Positions 56,717-64,000 of a stretch of DNA of 64,000 nucleotides are shown piece by piece. This DNA comes from Rugamonas sp. A1-17. GTDB lineage: Bacteria; Pseudomonadota; Gammaproteobacteria; Burkholderiales; Burkholderiaceae_D. The notes under the pieces are model-generated. The model was not told the origin of the DNA and made no database searches. It worked only from the letters and a program-made list of their open reading frames with translations. Within the stretch, counting starts at the first letter, position 1, and every line of letters starts with the position of its first letter. The DNA lies in NCBI GenBank assembly GCA_025548565.1, contig JAJLPB010000006.1, forward strand, positions 124,001-188,000. Reading direction: 5' to 3'. The translations under genes and the position numbers were made by a program.

Positions 56717-59632
56717 TTATCGGGTGTCGCCAGCAGGGCCATGGCTGTCATCCGATTTCAAATATTTGTCTATTAGGCTGTCGATCTTTGCGTCGGAGGG
56801 GCGTGCATCATAGTTGGGCATCGGTGTTTTGTCGACGCGCTGGAATGCGCCCGGCATCGGACCAAAACTCACTTGTGCCACCCCGGTCTTAACCCCTGTA
56901 ATCACCGCACGGCCCTGACCATCCAGTTTTCCTTTACGCTCGGTGCCGTCGGCCAGTTTGACAAAATAGTCGGCTCCGGCCAGCGGCTGATCGTCGTGAT
57001 AGCGATGATCCAGATACAAGGTGTCCGGCGGCAGTTCGCCCTCGGGCAGCAGCGGTAGCTTGGCCGGTGTACTGGCTCCCCCTTCAAACACATGCTTCCC
57101 GCCCTTGACGGTGAAATTGCCAGGGCAGGCGAAGGTGATGTCTCCGCCTTCGAGCGTGATCGACGATTGGCCAGCCTGCAGCACGATCTTCTGATTGGCC
57201 TTGATCTCGATGCTGTCGTTGACCGAGATGACGGTGATCGACTTGTCCGCCAAAATTTCCAACTGGTCGGTATGCGCCTGCAGCGATACCGGGCCGTTGC
57301 CTGCGATGGCCTGGATGCCGCCAGCGTGCGTGAAGTAGCTCGCGGCGTTGGCCGCCACCGACGATACCGTGTAGGCGGCCGTCATGTGCACGTCGCCCTG
57401 CGTGACCCAGTGCAACTGCTGGCCGGCGAACAGCACGGTCGATGCCGGCGTGGCCCAGTTGATGCTGGACGGCGCATCCATCAGCACCAGCGGCGCGCCG
57501 AATTTTTCCACCGGCTTGGCCGCGTCGAGGTCGCGCGCACCGTCCTTGGCCTTGACGGCCTGCTGGCCGTTCACCGCGCCGGCATGCTTGCCCTTGTCCT
57601 TGGGATCGAGCTGCGAGATGAAATCCTGGTGCGCGTCGGCGGCGGGCTTGCTGGACAAGGCCTGCTGCTGCGTGGCCGCGTCGCCGAGCCGCTGCGCCAG
57701 TTCTTTCGACGATTTCAACGCGCCGAGCGCTTCGTCCGCATCCATCTGCGTGGACGTGACGCCGCTGCCTTGCGCGGCGCGCGCGCTGGTGGTCAGCAGC
57801 ACGCCTTCGGCGCCGCGCACGGCGGCCCAGGCGTCGGTGCGAAGTTCGAAACCGCTGCCGCGATAGGCGCCCCGCTGCGCGGAGGAGGGGGCTTGCTGGA
57901 TCAGATAACCCAGGCTCAGTTGCGTGGCGGCGCTGCTGGTGGCGAGCCGCGTGCGCACCTGGCCCGGCGTGTCGTCCAGCTGCCACTGGTTGTAGCCGCC
58001 GCCGTCGAAGTTGTGGCTATGGATGCCGGACAGCGTGCCCGCATGATTGGCGCCCGAATCCACGCCGGCCGAAAACGGCGGCAGGTCGGCGCCGGTGTAC
58101 AGCTGCGCCACGACCAGCGGCCGGTCCATGTCGCCTTCGATGAAGTCGACCAGCACTTCGGTGCCGATGCGCGGCGTGAATTGCGAACCCCAGTTCGGGC
58201 CGGCCAGCGCTTCGGCCACCCGCACCCAGGCGCCGGAGGTTTCGTCGCCGGGCGCGTTGCCCTTGTTGTCGGTGTTGTGGTCCAAACCGCCGGCGTTGGC
58301 GCCTCGGCCGCGCTGCCAGCCGAACTGGATTTTGACCTGGTGATCGCGGTCGGTGGTGGCGACCGCATTGGACAGGCCGACGATGAGCGCCGTCTGTGGC
58401 CCCAGCGCGGTGCTGGCGTTCGGCGCGGCGATAGCGCGCGGCACCACGGCCACGCTGTCGCGCACGCAGCCGAAGCGGTTGCGATAAGTGCCGTTCTCGA
58501 TGTCGCCGCCGGTCAGCGCTGCCGCCGTCTTGATCTGCGCCTGGAAGTTGTTGCGCGCTTCGTGGCGCACCCACAGCACCAGGAAGCGGTTGTCGCCGTC
58601 GGCGTAGCGCTCGTGCTGCGTGAGCTGGAAGCCGTGTCCCGCGGCCAGCCGGCGCACCGCGCCCGCGCCTTCGAATAGTTTGTTTTCCAGTTCAAGCGCC
58701 TGCAGCATCAACTGGCTGTGCGGGTCGGCGGCGGCGCCGTTGTCGGCGCCACTGGCGATGCGTTCGCCGCTGCCGTCGTACACGGCCAGCACCGGCAGCT
58801 CGCCCGCATCGAGGCTGGATGCCTGCTCGGCCGATGGTGCCAGCAACTGCGCCGGGTCCCAGCTGCTGATGCTGATGGCGTTGGCCTGCACCTGGCGCCG
58901 CGCGGAGAAGCGGTCGATGGCGTCGTCGCTGTCGGTGGCGCGCACGCCGTGGAAGCGGATCTCGGCGTCGCCCGGCGTGTCCGGCGCGCGTGCCTTGCTG
59001 TCGAAGATCACCAGTTTGTGTTTGGCCTGGCCGTCCTTGCTGTCGTCGTCGGCCTGGTCGTGTTCAAAACGCCAGTTCAGGCCTTCGGAGGCCAGCAGGC
59101 GGGTGAAGAATTCCAGGTCGCTTTCGCGGTATTGCGTGCAGATGGCGCGCGGTTCCAGCGTTTGCGTGACGTCGAATTCGAAACGCAGCTGCGGATAGTC
59201 GCCCAGCAGCTCGGTGACGATGTCCTGCGCGGTCTTGTCCTGGAAGATGTAACTGTCGCGCCGCAGCCGCAGCATCGACAACGCCGGCTCCAGTATCAGG
59301 CGGTAGCGCGCCACGCCGCCGTCCGCGCCCAGCCACGCGGCCTCGGTGCAGATGCCGTGCCATGCGCGGCGGCTGCCGTCCGGCTGCAGCAGCGTGACGG
59401 TCAGTTCTTCGCCGATGAAGATCGTCAGATCCAGATCGGTCGATGGGCTCAATGCGTCGACTTCGAACGCATACAGTTCGTTGACGCCTTCGCGGCCGCT
59501 GAAGCGTTCCGCCATCAGCGATTCGGGCAGGTCCGAGTCCTGCGCGCTGGCCAGCGTGATCAGGCGGGCGTGCTGGCTCAGGCCCGTGCCGAACAGGCCG
59601 AGCGCCGAGGTGATTTGTGACTGCAGATCCAT
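56717..59632 (-). CDS. vgrG: VgrG spike protein (TssI) with C-terminal extension
   Basis: The 971-residue protein has the gp27-like base (ITLASAQDSDLPESLMAERFSGREG to about 400), the gp5 OB region (QIKFGWQRGRG, WVRVAEALAGPNWGSQFTPRIGTEVLVDFIEGD), a DUF2345-type beta-helix needle (about 640-860) and a C-terminal domain of about 95 residues (LYLDHRYHDDQPLAGADYFVKL, GKLDGQGRAVITGVKTG) resembling transthyretin-like folds that load effectors. Its start shares one base with the tssL stop. The effector gene directly downstream is the expected cargo. Confidence 0.94.
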   Translation of the reverse strand: MDLQSQITSALGLFGTGLSQHARLITLASAQDSDLPESLMAERFSGREGVNELYAFEVDALSPSTDLDLTIFIGEELTVTLLQPDGSRRAWHGICTEAAWLGADGGVARYRLILEPALSMLRLRRDSYIFQDKTAQDIVTELLGDYPQLRFEFDVTQTLEPRAICTQYRESDLEFFTRLLASEGLNWRFEHDQADDDSKDGQAKHKLVIFDSKARAPDTPGDAEIRFHGVRATDSDDAIDRFSARRQVQANAISISSWDPAQLLAPSAEQASSLDAGELPVLAVYDGSGERIASGADNGAAADPHSQLMLQALELENKLFEGAGAVRRLAAGHGFQLTQHERYADGDNRFLVLWVRHEARNNFQAQIKTAAALTGGDIENGTYRNRFGCVRDSVAVVPRAIAAPNASTALGPQTALIVGLSNAVATTDRDHQVKIQFGWQRGRGANAGGLDHNTDNKGNAPGDETSGAWVRVAEALAGPNWGSQFTPRIGTEVLVDFIEGDMDRPLVVAQLYTGADLPPFSAGVDSGANHAGTLSGIHSHNFDGGGYNQWQLDDTPGQVRTRLATSSAATQLSLGYLIQQAPSSAQRGAYRGSGFELRTDAWAAVRGAEGVLLTTSARAAQGSGVTSTQMDADEALGALKSSKELAQRLGDAATQQQALSSKPAADAHQDFISQLDPKDKGKHAGAVNGQQAVKAKDGARDLDAAKPVEKFGAPLVLMDAPSSINWATPASTVLFAGQQLHWVTQGDVHMTAAYTVSSVAANAASYFTHAGGIQAIAGNGPVSLQAHTDQLEILADKSITVISVNDSIEIKANQKIVLQAGQSSITLEGGDITFACPGNFTVKGGKHVFEGGASTPAKLPLLPEGELPPDTLYLDHRYHDDQPLAGADYFVKLADGTERKGKLDGQGRAVITGVKTGVAQVSFGPMPGAFQRVDKTPMPNYDARPSDAKIDSLIDKYLKSDDSHGPAGDTR

Positions 59633-60396
59633 CAGGGCAGGGTGATTGTCAGGTTGGCGGCGCGCGGCGCCATTTTGACCACGTCGTTATACGCGTTCAT
59701 GCGGCTTTCGGCGGTGTGGTTCAGCGAGGTGCGCAGGCCGATGTAGCCCAGCACGCAGATCAAGCCGAACACGGAGCACAGCACCCACACCGGCAAATCG
59801 CTGCGCAGTTTGTGCTTGATCTGGTCGGGACGCTCGGCGTGCGGCGCGAAGCCGCCGCGCTTGCCCTTCATGTGGGCGATTTCGTCGCCCAGGCGCGAGG
59901 TGAGGTAGTTCAGCTTTTCCGAGCCCTCGAGGATGTACTTGCCCTGGAAGCCCAGCAACAGGCACATATGGAACACTTCCAGCGCCTGCAGGTGCGCGCT
60001 GCCGCGCGCGCGCAGGTTCTCCAGCCGGTTGTAGAAATTCTCGCCGGCCAGCTGCTCGCCGAACAGCACCAGCTGCAGCGGGCGGCGCTCCCACGCGTCG
60101 CGGATGCTGAAGCTGGAGCGCAGGATGATCTCGTCGACCGCCGCGCAGAAGGCGTACTTGGCGTTGTCCACGTCGTCCGGCGATGCGTTCTGCTTCTTGG
60201 CGCCGCGGCCGAAGTCGTCCAGGAAGGCCGCCATCTTGCGGGCGAACTCGCCGTCGTCCTGCGGGCCGTTGCCGTTCTTGAGCATGAACAGCGCGTAGAA
60301 GCCGTCGTACATCAGGTCGAGCAGGGTTTGCGGCGCGCTGGCCGCGCTGGGCGGGGCGCCTGCGCCGATCAGGGAAGGTGCTGTAACGGTATTCAT
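59632..60396 (-). CDS. tssL: T6SS membrane-complex protein TssL (DotU)
   Basis: The 254-residue protein has the cytoplasmic DotU hook domain (about 30-190, LLDLMYDGFYALFMLKNGN, FLDDFGRGAKKQNASPDDV, FCAAVDEIIL, LGFQGKY) and one membrane helix near the C-terminus (about 208-228). It lacks an OmpA-like peptidoglycan-binding extension. It links baseplate (TssK) and membrane complex. It is 14 bases after tssK and overlaps vgrG by one base. A 67-base fragment of it recurs at 54009-54075. Confidence 0.95.
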   Translation of the reverse strand: MNTVTAPSLIGAGAPPSAASAPQTLLDLMYDGFYALFMLKNGNGPQDDGEFARKMAAFLDDFGRGAKKQNASPDDVDNAKYAFCAAVDEIILRSSFSIRDAWERRPLQLVLFGEQLAGENFYNRLENLRARGSAHLQALEVFHMCLLLGFQGKYILEGSEKLNYLTSRLGDEIAHMKGKRGGFAPHAERPDQIKHKLRSDLPVWVLCSVFGLICVLGYIGLRTSLNHTAESRMNAYNDVVKMAPRAANLTITLP

Positions 60397-60410
60397 TTTT
60401 GATCCTCGGT

Positions 60411-61751
60411 TCAGGAAGTGACGGCCACCAGGTCCAGCTTCAGGTCATGCATGCCGCCGGGGACGTATATGGAAATCGATTGGGCTTGCAGCATGCGCTC
60501 GTACATCTGGCCCTTGGCTTCGAGCGCGAAATAGCAGGCGTCCGGGCGCACCGGCACGGCGGCCGGCACCTGCGGCGCATGCGACAGGCGCACGCCCGGC
60601 ATCGCCGACAGCACGAATTTTTCGACGTCGTCCGGCGCGCCGATCTTGAAGCGCAGCGGCACGATGTCCACCATTTCGCTGGCCGGCAGGTCGGCCGAGA
60701 CGGCGATGTAGAAGGTGGTCTTGTCGTCGATCTTCTGCGAGTCCAGCATGCCGTGGTGGTACGAGGGCTTGACTTCCTTGAGCGCGATGGCGAAGTACTT
60801 CGACGAGATCACCGTGTCGAGCAGCTCCCGGATGATCTGGTGCAGCGTGGCGAAGCCGGGGCCGGGATCGGCGTGATGGTAGGGCGGCAGGTCGGCCAGG
60901 GTCCAGCTTTTCGAGAAGGTCATCAACGCGCCGGCCAGCTGCAGCAGCTGCTCGTACAGGCGTTCCGGATGCAGCGCCGGATGATGGAAGTAGTGCGACA
61001 GCGAGGCGAACGCCGAACTGGCGGTGTGCAGCAGCCAGAAGGACGACATGTCGCCGGAGCGGAATTCGATCACATGTTTGCTCGGTTCGCGGTGGTGGCC
61101 GTACAGCGCGCTGACCTTGGCCTGCAGCGCGTCGATCAGGCGGCGCAGCTGCAGGAACAGCTGCGGCGAGCTGCGGATCGACAGGCTGGGCGCGACGAAC
61201 GACGCGTCGAGCTCGAAGCCGCCGGTGGCCGCGCGGCGCAGGCGCAGCAGCGGGAAGTGGGTGTAGGAGTCGCGCGGTTCGAATTCCGACACCAGCCGCA
61301 CGGTCTTCTTCAGGTAGCTCAGCTGGGCCGACGCGGCTTGCGTGTACAGGTCCGGCGTTTCGCGGTTCGATTGCAGGAAGCGCACCGCGTTGCCGCCATT
61401 GGCGCCGTCGCCGAAATTGCCGCCGAAGGGTTTGAACGCGGGTAGGGCGGCGTAGAAGGTCACGCTCTGCTGCGATTGCGCCAGCTGGCTCAGGTCCACG
61501 GTGTCCGGCAGCTCGTCCTCGCCGGGGGCGCTGTACAGCTCACCGTCCTGGAAGCGCAGCGACAGCTCGAGCACGCGCAAGGTGTTGTTGGCCAACGCGT
61601 CGCGGTCGATCTGGAGCTGGTTCACGCCCCAGGCATACGGGTGCAGCGCCTGCAGGCTGTGATGCAGCCGCTGCTCGTGGTACTGGTCCTGTTGCTGGAA
61701 GTGCTGTGGGCGCAGAAACAGGCCTTCGCCCCATAAAATTTTGCTGCTCAT
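60411..61751 (-). CDS. tssK: T6SS baseplate protein TssK
   Basis: The 446-residue protein starts at the ATG at 61751 with the family signature ILWGEGLFLRPQHFQQQD. It also carries HPYAWGVNQLQIDRDAL and the C-terminal PVRPDACYFALEAKGQMYERMLQ. TssK trimers connect the baseplate to the TssJLM membrane complex. It is first in the leftward T6SS operon tssK-tssL-vgrG-effector-immunity. Confidence 0.95.
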   Translation of the reverse strand: MSSKILWGEGLFLRPQHFQQQDQYHEQRLHHSLQALHPYAWGVNQLQIDRDALANNTLRVLELSLRFQDGELYSAPGEDELPDTVDLSQLAQSQQSVTFYAALPAFKPFGGNFGDGANGGNAVRFLQSNRETPDLYTQAASAQLSYLKKTVRLVSEFEPRDSYTHFPLLRLRRAATGGFELDASFVAPSLSIRSSPQLFLQLRRLIDALQAKVSALYGHHREPSKHVIEFRSGDMSSFWLLHTASSAFASLSHYFHHPALHPERLYEQLLQLAGALMTFSKSWTLADLPPYHHADPGPGFATLHQIIRELLDTVISSKYFAIALKEVKPSYHHGMLDSQKIDDKTTFYIAVSADLPASEMVDIVPLRFKIGAPDDVEKFVLSAMPGVRLSHAPQVPAAVPVRPDACYFALEAKGQMYERMLQAQSISIYVPGGMHDLKLDLVAVTS

Positions 61752-62017
61752 GCGTGCGTCCTTGAGTGTGTTGCACATTGATGCCATTTGTTAAGTAGCA
61801 GAACAATAACATTTCTTGTCCGAATGCCGCGTTCTTTTGATTTCTATCGTGCGCAGCTTAAAAAATAGGCAACTTGACCGCTGCGGCACCAAAAAGTTCC
61901 CTGTTTCAACCAAAAATTCAATTGAACGCCGTCAATAATAAATTTCTGATAACGTGCGGCCTGTTGGAAATAATTAGTTGATAGGCATTCTTTTTTGATA
62001 TTTTGTTTGAGGACAGC
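61752..62017. other. Divergent regulatory region between the two T6SS operons
   Basis: This 266-base stretch is much more AT-rich than its surroundings and separates tssK (leftward) from the lipoprotein-tssB-tssC operon (rightward). It must hold both promoters. Several AT-rich candidates exist but no pair stands out, and no convincing sigma54 -24/-12 element was found. Confidence 0.6.
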
Positions 62018-62617
62018 ATGAAGACCGTAATCTCCCTTGGCCGCATCGGCCGTTTCATTGGCGCCGCTGTCTGCGCCGCATCGCTCAGCGCTTGTATGAC
62101 CGCCCCGGTGGTCCAGAAACCCGTAACGCCAAGCATGGAAGACATGCTGGCCAAGGCCAGCCAGGCCAGCGGCGCAGGCCAGAAGGAGCAAGCCGTCACG
62201 TTGTGGAAGGAGGCCGCCGAGGCCTACCCGGCCGACAAGACGCCGTGGACCAATATCGCGCAGACCCGTTATGAGGCCGGCCAGTACGGCGACGCCATCG
62301 TCAGCGCGCAGGAAGTGCTGGTGCGCGATCCGAACGACCGCCTGGCCAACAGCATCATCGCCATCAGCGGCCTGCGCCTGTCGACGCGCGCGCTGTCGGA
62401 TCTGAGCCGCCAAAATAATTTGTCCGGATCGCTGCGCACCGAGTCGCAGGACTTGGCCAAGCTGCTGCGCGAAAGCCTGGGCGAGACCGTGCTGGTGCCG
62501 CCGGCGCCCGCTCCGGTGGCCGCGCCCGCGCGCAACACCACCGCCGCCAAAGGCAAGAAGGGCAAGCACAAGGCGGCCGAAGATTCAAGCGCCGATCCGT
62601 TCAACGCGTTGAAGTAA
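62018..62617 (+). CDS. T6SS-associated TPR lipoprotein
   Basis: The ATG at 62018 has GAGGACAGC upstream. The 199-residue protein has a lipoprotein signal (AAVCAASLSAC), two TPR-like helical pairs (about 45-110, AVTLWKEAAEAYPADKTPWTNIAQTRYEAGQYGDAI) and a Lys/Ala-rich tail (about 165-190). Such lipoproteins occur directly upstream of tssB in betaproteobacterial T6SS clusters. It does not look like TssJ, which has a transthyretin fold. Confidence 0.75.
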   Translation: MKTVISLGRIGRFIGAAVCAASLSACMTAPVVQKPVTPSMEDMLAKASQASGAGQKEQAVTLWKEAAEAYPADKTPWTNIAQTRYEAGQYGDAIVSAQEVLVRDPNDRLANSIIAISGLRLSTRALSDLSRQNNLSGSLRTESQDLAKLLRESLGETVLVPPAPAPVAAPARNTTAAKGKKGKHKAAEDSSADPFNALK

Positions 62618-62642
62618 TTAACCCAAACGATAGGGGAATCCC

Positions 62643-63146
62643 ATGTCTAAAAATACCAGTGTCCAGAAAAAACTGCAGAAAATCCGCCCGCCGCGGGTCC
62701 AGATGACCTACGACGTTGAAATCGGCGACGCCATCGAAAACAAGGAACTGCCCTTTGTGATGGGCGTGGTGGGCGATTTCGGCGGCAATTCGGAAGTCGA
62801 GCAAAAGCGCTTGAAGGACCGCAGCTTCGTCGGCATCGACCGCGATAACTTCGATGAAGTGCTCAAGGGCGTCGAGCCGCGCGCGGCCTACCGCGTGTCG
62901 AATGAGCTGAGCGACGAGGGCGGCCAGTTCGCCGTCGACCTGAAATTCAAGTCGATGGAAGACTTCCGTCCGGAAGCCGTGGTGCAGCAGGTCGAACCGC
63001 TGCGCAAGCTGCTCGAAGCGCGCACCAAGCTGGCCGACCTGCGTAACAAGCTGGCCGGCAACGACAAGCTGGAAGACATCCTCAACGACGTCTTGAACAG
63101 CACCGAGAAATTGGCCGAACTGGGCCAGCAAACCACGAAGGCCTGA
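62643..63146 (+). CDS. tssB: T6SS sheath protein TssB
   Basis: The 167-residue protein has the canonical N-terminus (VQKKLQKIRPPRVQMTYDVE), LPFVMGVVGDFGG, and DRDNFDEVLKGVEPRAAYRV. With TssC it forms the contractile sheath. It follows the TPR lipoprotein by 25 bases and precedes tssC by 2, an arrangement consistent with the equimolar subunits of the sheath. Confidence 0.97.
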   Translation: MSKNTSVQKKLQKIRPPRVQMTYDVEIGDAIENKELPFVMGVVGDFGGNSEVEQKRLKDRSFVGIDRDNFDEVLKGVEPRAAYRVSNELSDEGGQFAVDLKFKSMEDFRPEAVVQQVEPLRKLLEARTKLADLRNKLAGNDKLEDILNDVLNSTEKLAELGQQTTKA

Positions 63147-63148
63147 TT

Positions 63149-64000
63149 ATGTCCGCTCAACTGACTCCAGGCGGCGCGGCCGCCGCCACCACCGAATTCG
63201 CCTTGCTCGACCAGATCGTCGAGCAAAGCAAGGTCGCCAAATCCAGCGCCGAGCATGCGCGCGCCAAGGATCTGATTTCCGAACTGGTGAACCAGGTCAT
63301 GGACGGCACCGTGGTCGTTTCCGACAACCTGGCCGCCACCATCGACGCCCGCGTGGCGGAACTGGACCGCATGATCTCGGCCCAGCTGTCGGCCGTGATG
63401 CACGCGCCGGAATTCCAGAAGCTGGAATCCAGCTGGACCGGCCTGCACTACCTGGTGCGCAATTCCGCCACGGGCCAGAACCTGAAGATCAAGATGCTCA
63501 ACGCGACCAAGAAGGAATTGGTCAAGGACTTCCAGTCCGCGCTGGAATTCGACCAGAGCACCATGTTCAAGAAGGTCTACGAGGAGGAATTCGGCACCTT
63601 CGGCGGTGCGCCGTTCGGCGCGCTGCTGGGCGACTACGAGATCACCCGCCAGCCGGAAGACATGTACTTCATCGAGCAGATGTCGCACGTGGCGGCCGCC
63701 GCGCACGCGCCGTTCATCTCGGCCGCGTCGCCGGAGCTGTTCGGCCTGGAGAGCTACAGCGACCTGGGTAAGCCGCGCGACCTGTCCAAGGTGTTCGACA
63801 CCGTGGAATACGCGAAGTGGAAGTCGTTCCGCGAATCGGAAGACTCGCGCTACGTCGGCCTGACGCTGCCGCGCTTCCTGGGCCGCCTGCCGTTCAATCC
63901 GGCCGATGGCGCCACCACCGAGGGCTTCAACTTCGTCGAGGATGTCGACGGCACCGATCACCAGAAATACCTGTGGTGTAACGCGGCCTACGCCTTCGGC
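63149..64000 (+). CDS. tssC: T6SS sheath protein TssC (3' partial)
   Basis: The gene opens at the ATG at 63149 and is still in frame at the window edge, showing 284 of the roughly 495 residues usual for the family. Marks are LESSWTGLHYLVRNS, KKVYEEEFGTFGGAPFGALLGDYE, ISAASPELFG and VGLTLPRFLGRLPF. It is the large sheath subunit partnering TssB. The rest of the T6SS operon (hcp, tssE, tssF, tssG, clpV and others) is presumably beyond the window. Confidence 0.97.
   Translation, partial: MSAQLTPGGAAAATTEFALLDQIVEQSKVAKSSAEHARAKDLISELVNQVMDGTVVVSDNLAATIDARVAELDRMISAQLSAVMHAPEFQKLESSWTGLHYLVRNSATGQNLKIKMLNATKKELVKDFQSALEFDQSTMFKKVYEEEFGTFGGAPFGALLGDYEITRQPEDMYFIEQMSHVAAAAHAPFISAASPELFGLESYSDLGKPRDLSKVFDTVEYAKWKSFRESEDSRYVGLTLPRFLGRLPFNPADGATTEGFNFVEDVDGTDHQKYLWCNAAYAFG

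Noticed and set aside
61866..61885. Possible sigma54 element (GG-N10-GC) in the T6SS divergent region
   Set aside because: The -12 side reads CCGC rather than TTGC, and no enhancer-binding protein gene is nearby.

Overview
This is a 64 kb window of GC-rich chromosome from a betaproteobacterium. An Oxalobacteraceae member of the Massilia/Duganella/Rugamonas type fits best. The basis is family content: NarX/NarL, NnrS, a MaoC-phosphate acetyltransferase fusion beside a PHA synthase, PEP-CTERM and HAF-repeat proteins, and a type VI secretion system (T6SS). The placement is inference; no rRNA or other phylogenetic marker is present. Genes are packed tightly, and most operon junctions are 4-base ATGA overlaps.

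Layout. 1-5.7 kb: NarX-like kinase (start outside the window), NarL-like regulator, a cysteine-tailed HMA-like miniprotein, NnrS, and an APH/P-loop kinase fusion. 5.6-8.8 kb: a membrane GGDEF-EAL protein. 9.0-15.6 kb: P-type ATPase, cytochrome b561, YncE-like propeller, OmpR-type two-component pair and a small PepSY-type membrane protein. 15.6-16.7 kb: acyl-CoA-dehydrogenase-like flavoprotein. 16.8-22.8 kb: a four-gene MoxR-ATPase cassette resembling MoxR-vWA-beta-propeller ternary systems. 22.9-23.9 kb: galactose 1-dehydrogenase-like enzyme. 23.9-30.5 kb: TolC-HlyD-RbbA-YhhJ export operon. 30.6-35.6 kb: Pta fusion, PHA synthase and two universal stress proteins. 35.7-43.3 kb: RND efflux pump with a divergent AdeRS-like pair. 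43.3-44.5 kb: HAF/PEP-CTERM protein. 44.6-51 kb: chemosensory cluster with a STAS protein and an ANTAR regulator. 51.4-64 kb: T6SS with a VgrG-linked effector, two immunity-like paralogues and two secreted proteins of unknown function. The last gene, tssC, runs off the window.

Two themes join the parts. First, four FNR/Anr-type boxes (two perfect TTGAT-N4-ATCAA, two with one mismatch) lie upstream of the GGDEF-EAL gene, the export operon, the pta/phaC divergent pair and the usp pair. Each is followed 22-23 bases on by a -10-like hexamer, good at three promoters and poor at usp. Together with NarXL and NnrS this suggests a low-oxygen/nitrogen-oxide stress region combining acetyl-phosphate metabolism, carbon storage, Usp proteins, export and c-di-GMP turnover. 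Second, two conflict-type modules look like accessory cargo: the MoxR/propeller cassette and the T6SS effector-immunity island. The island has visibly lower GC and carries a 67-base scar of tssL between the two immunity paralogues, recording a past duplication and deletion.

No tRNA, rRNA, CRISPR array or insertion sequence was recognised.
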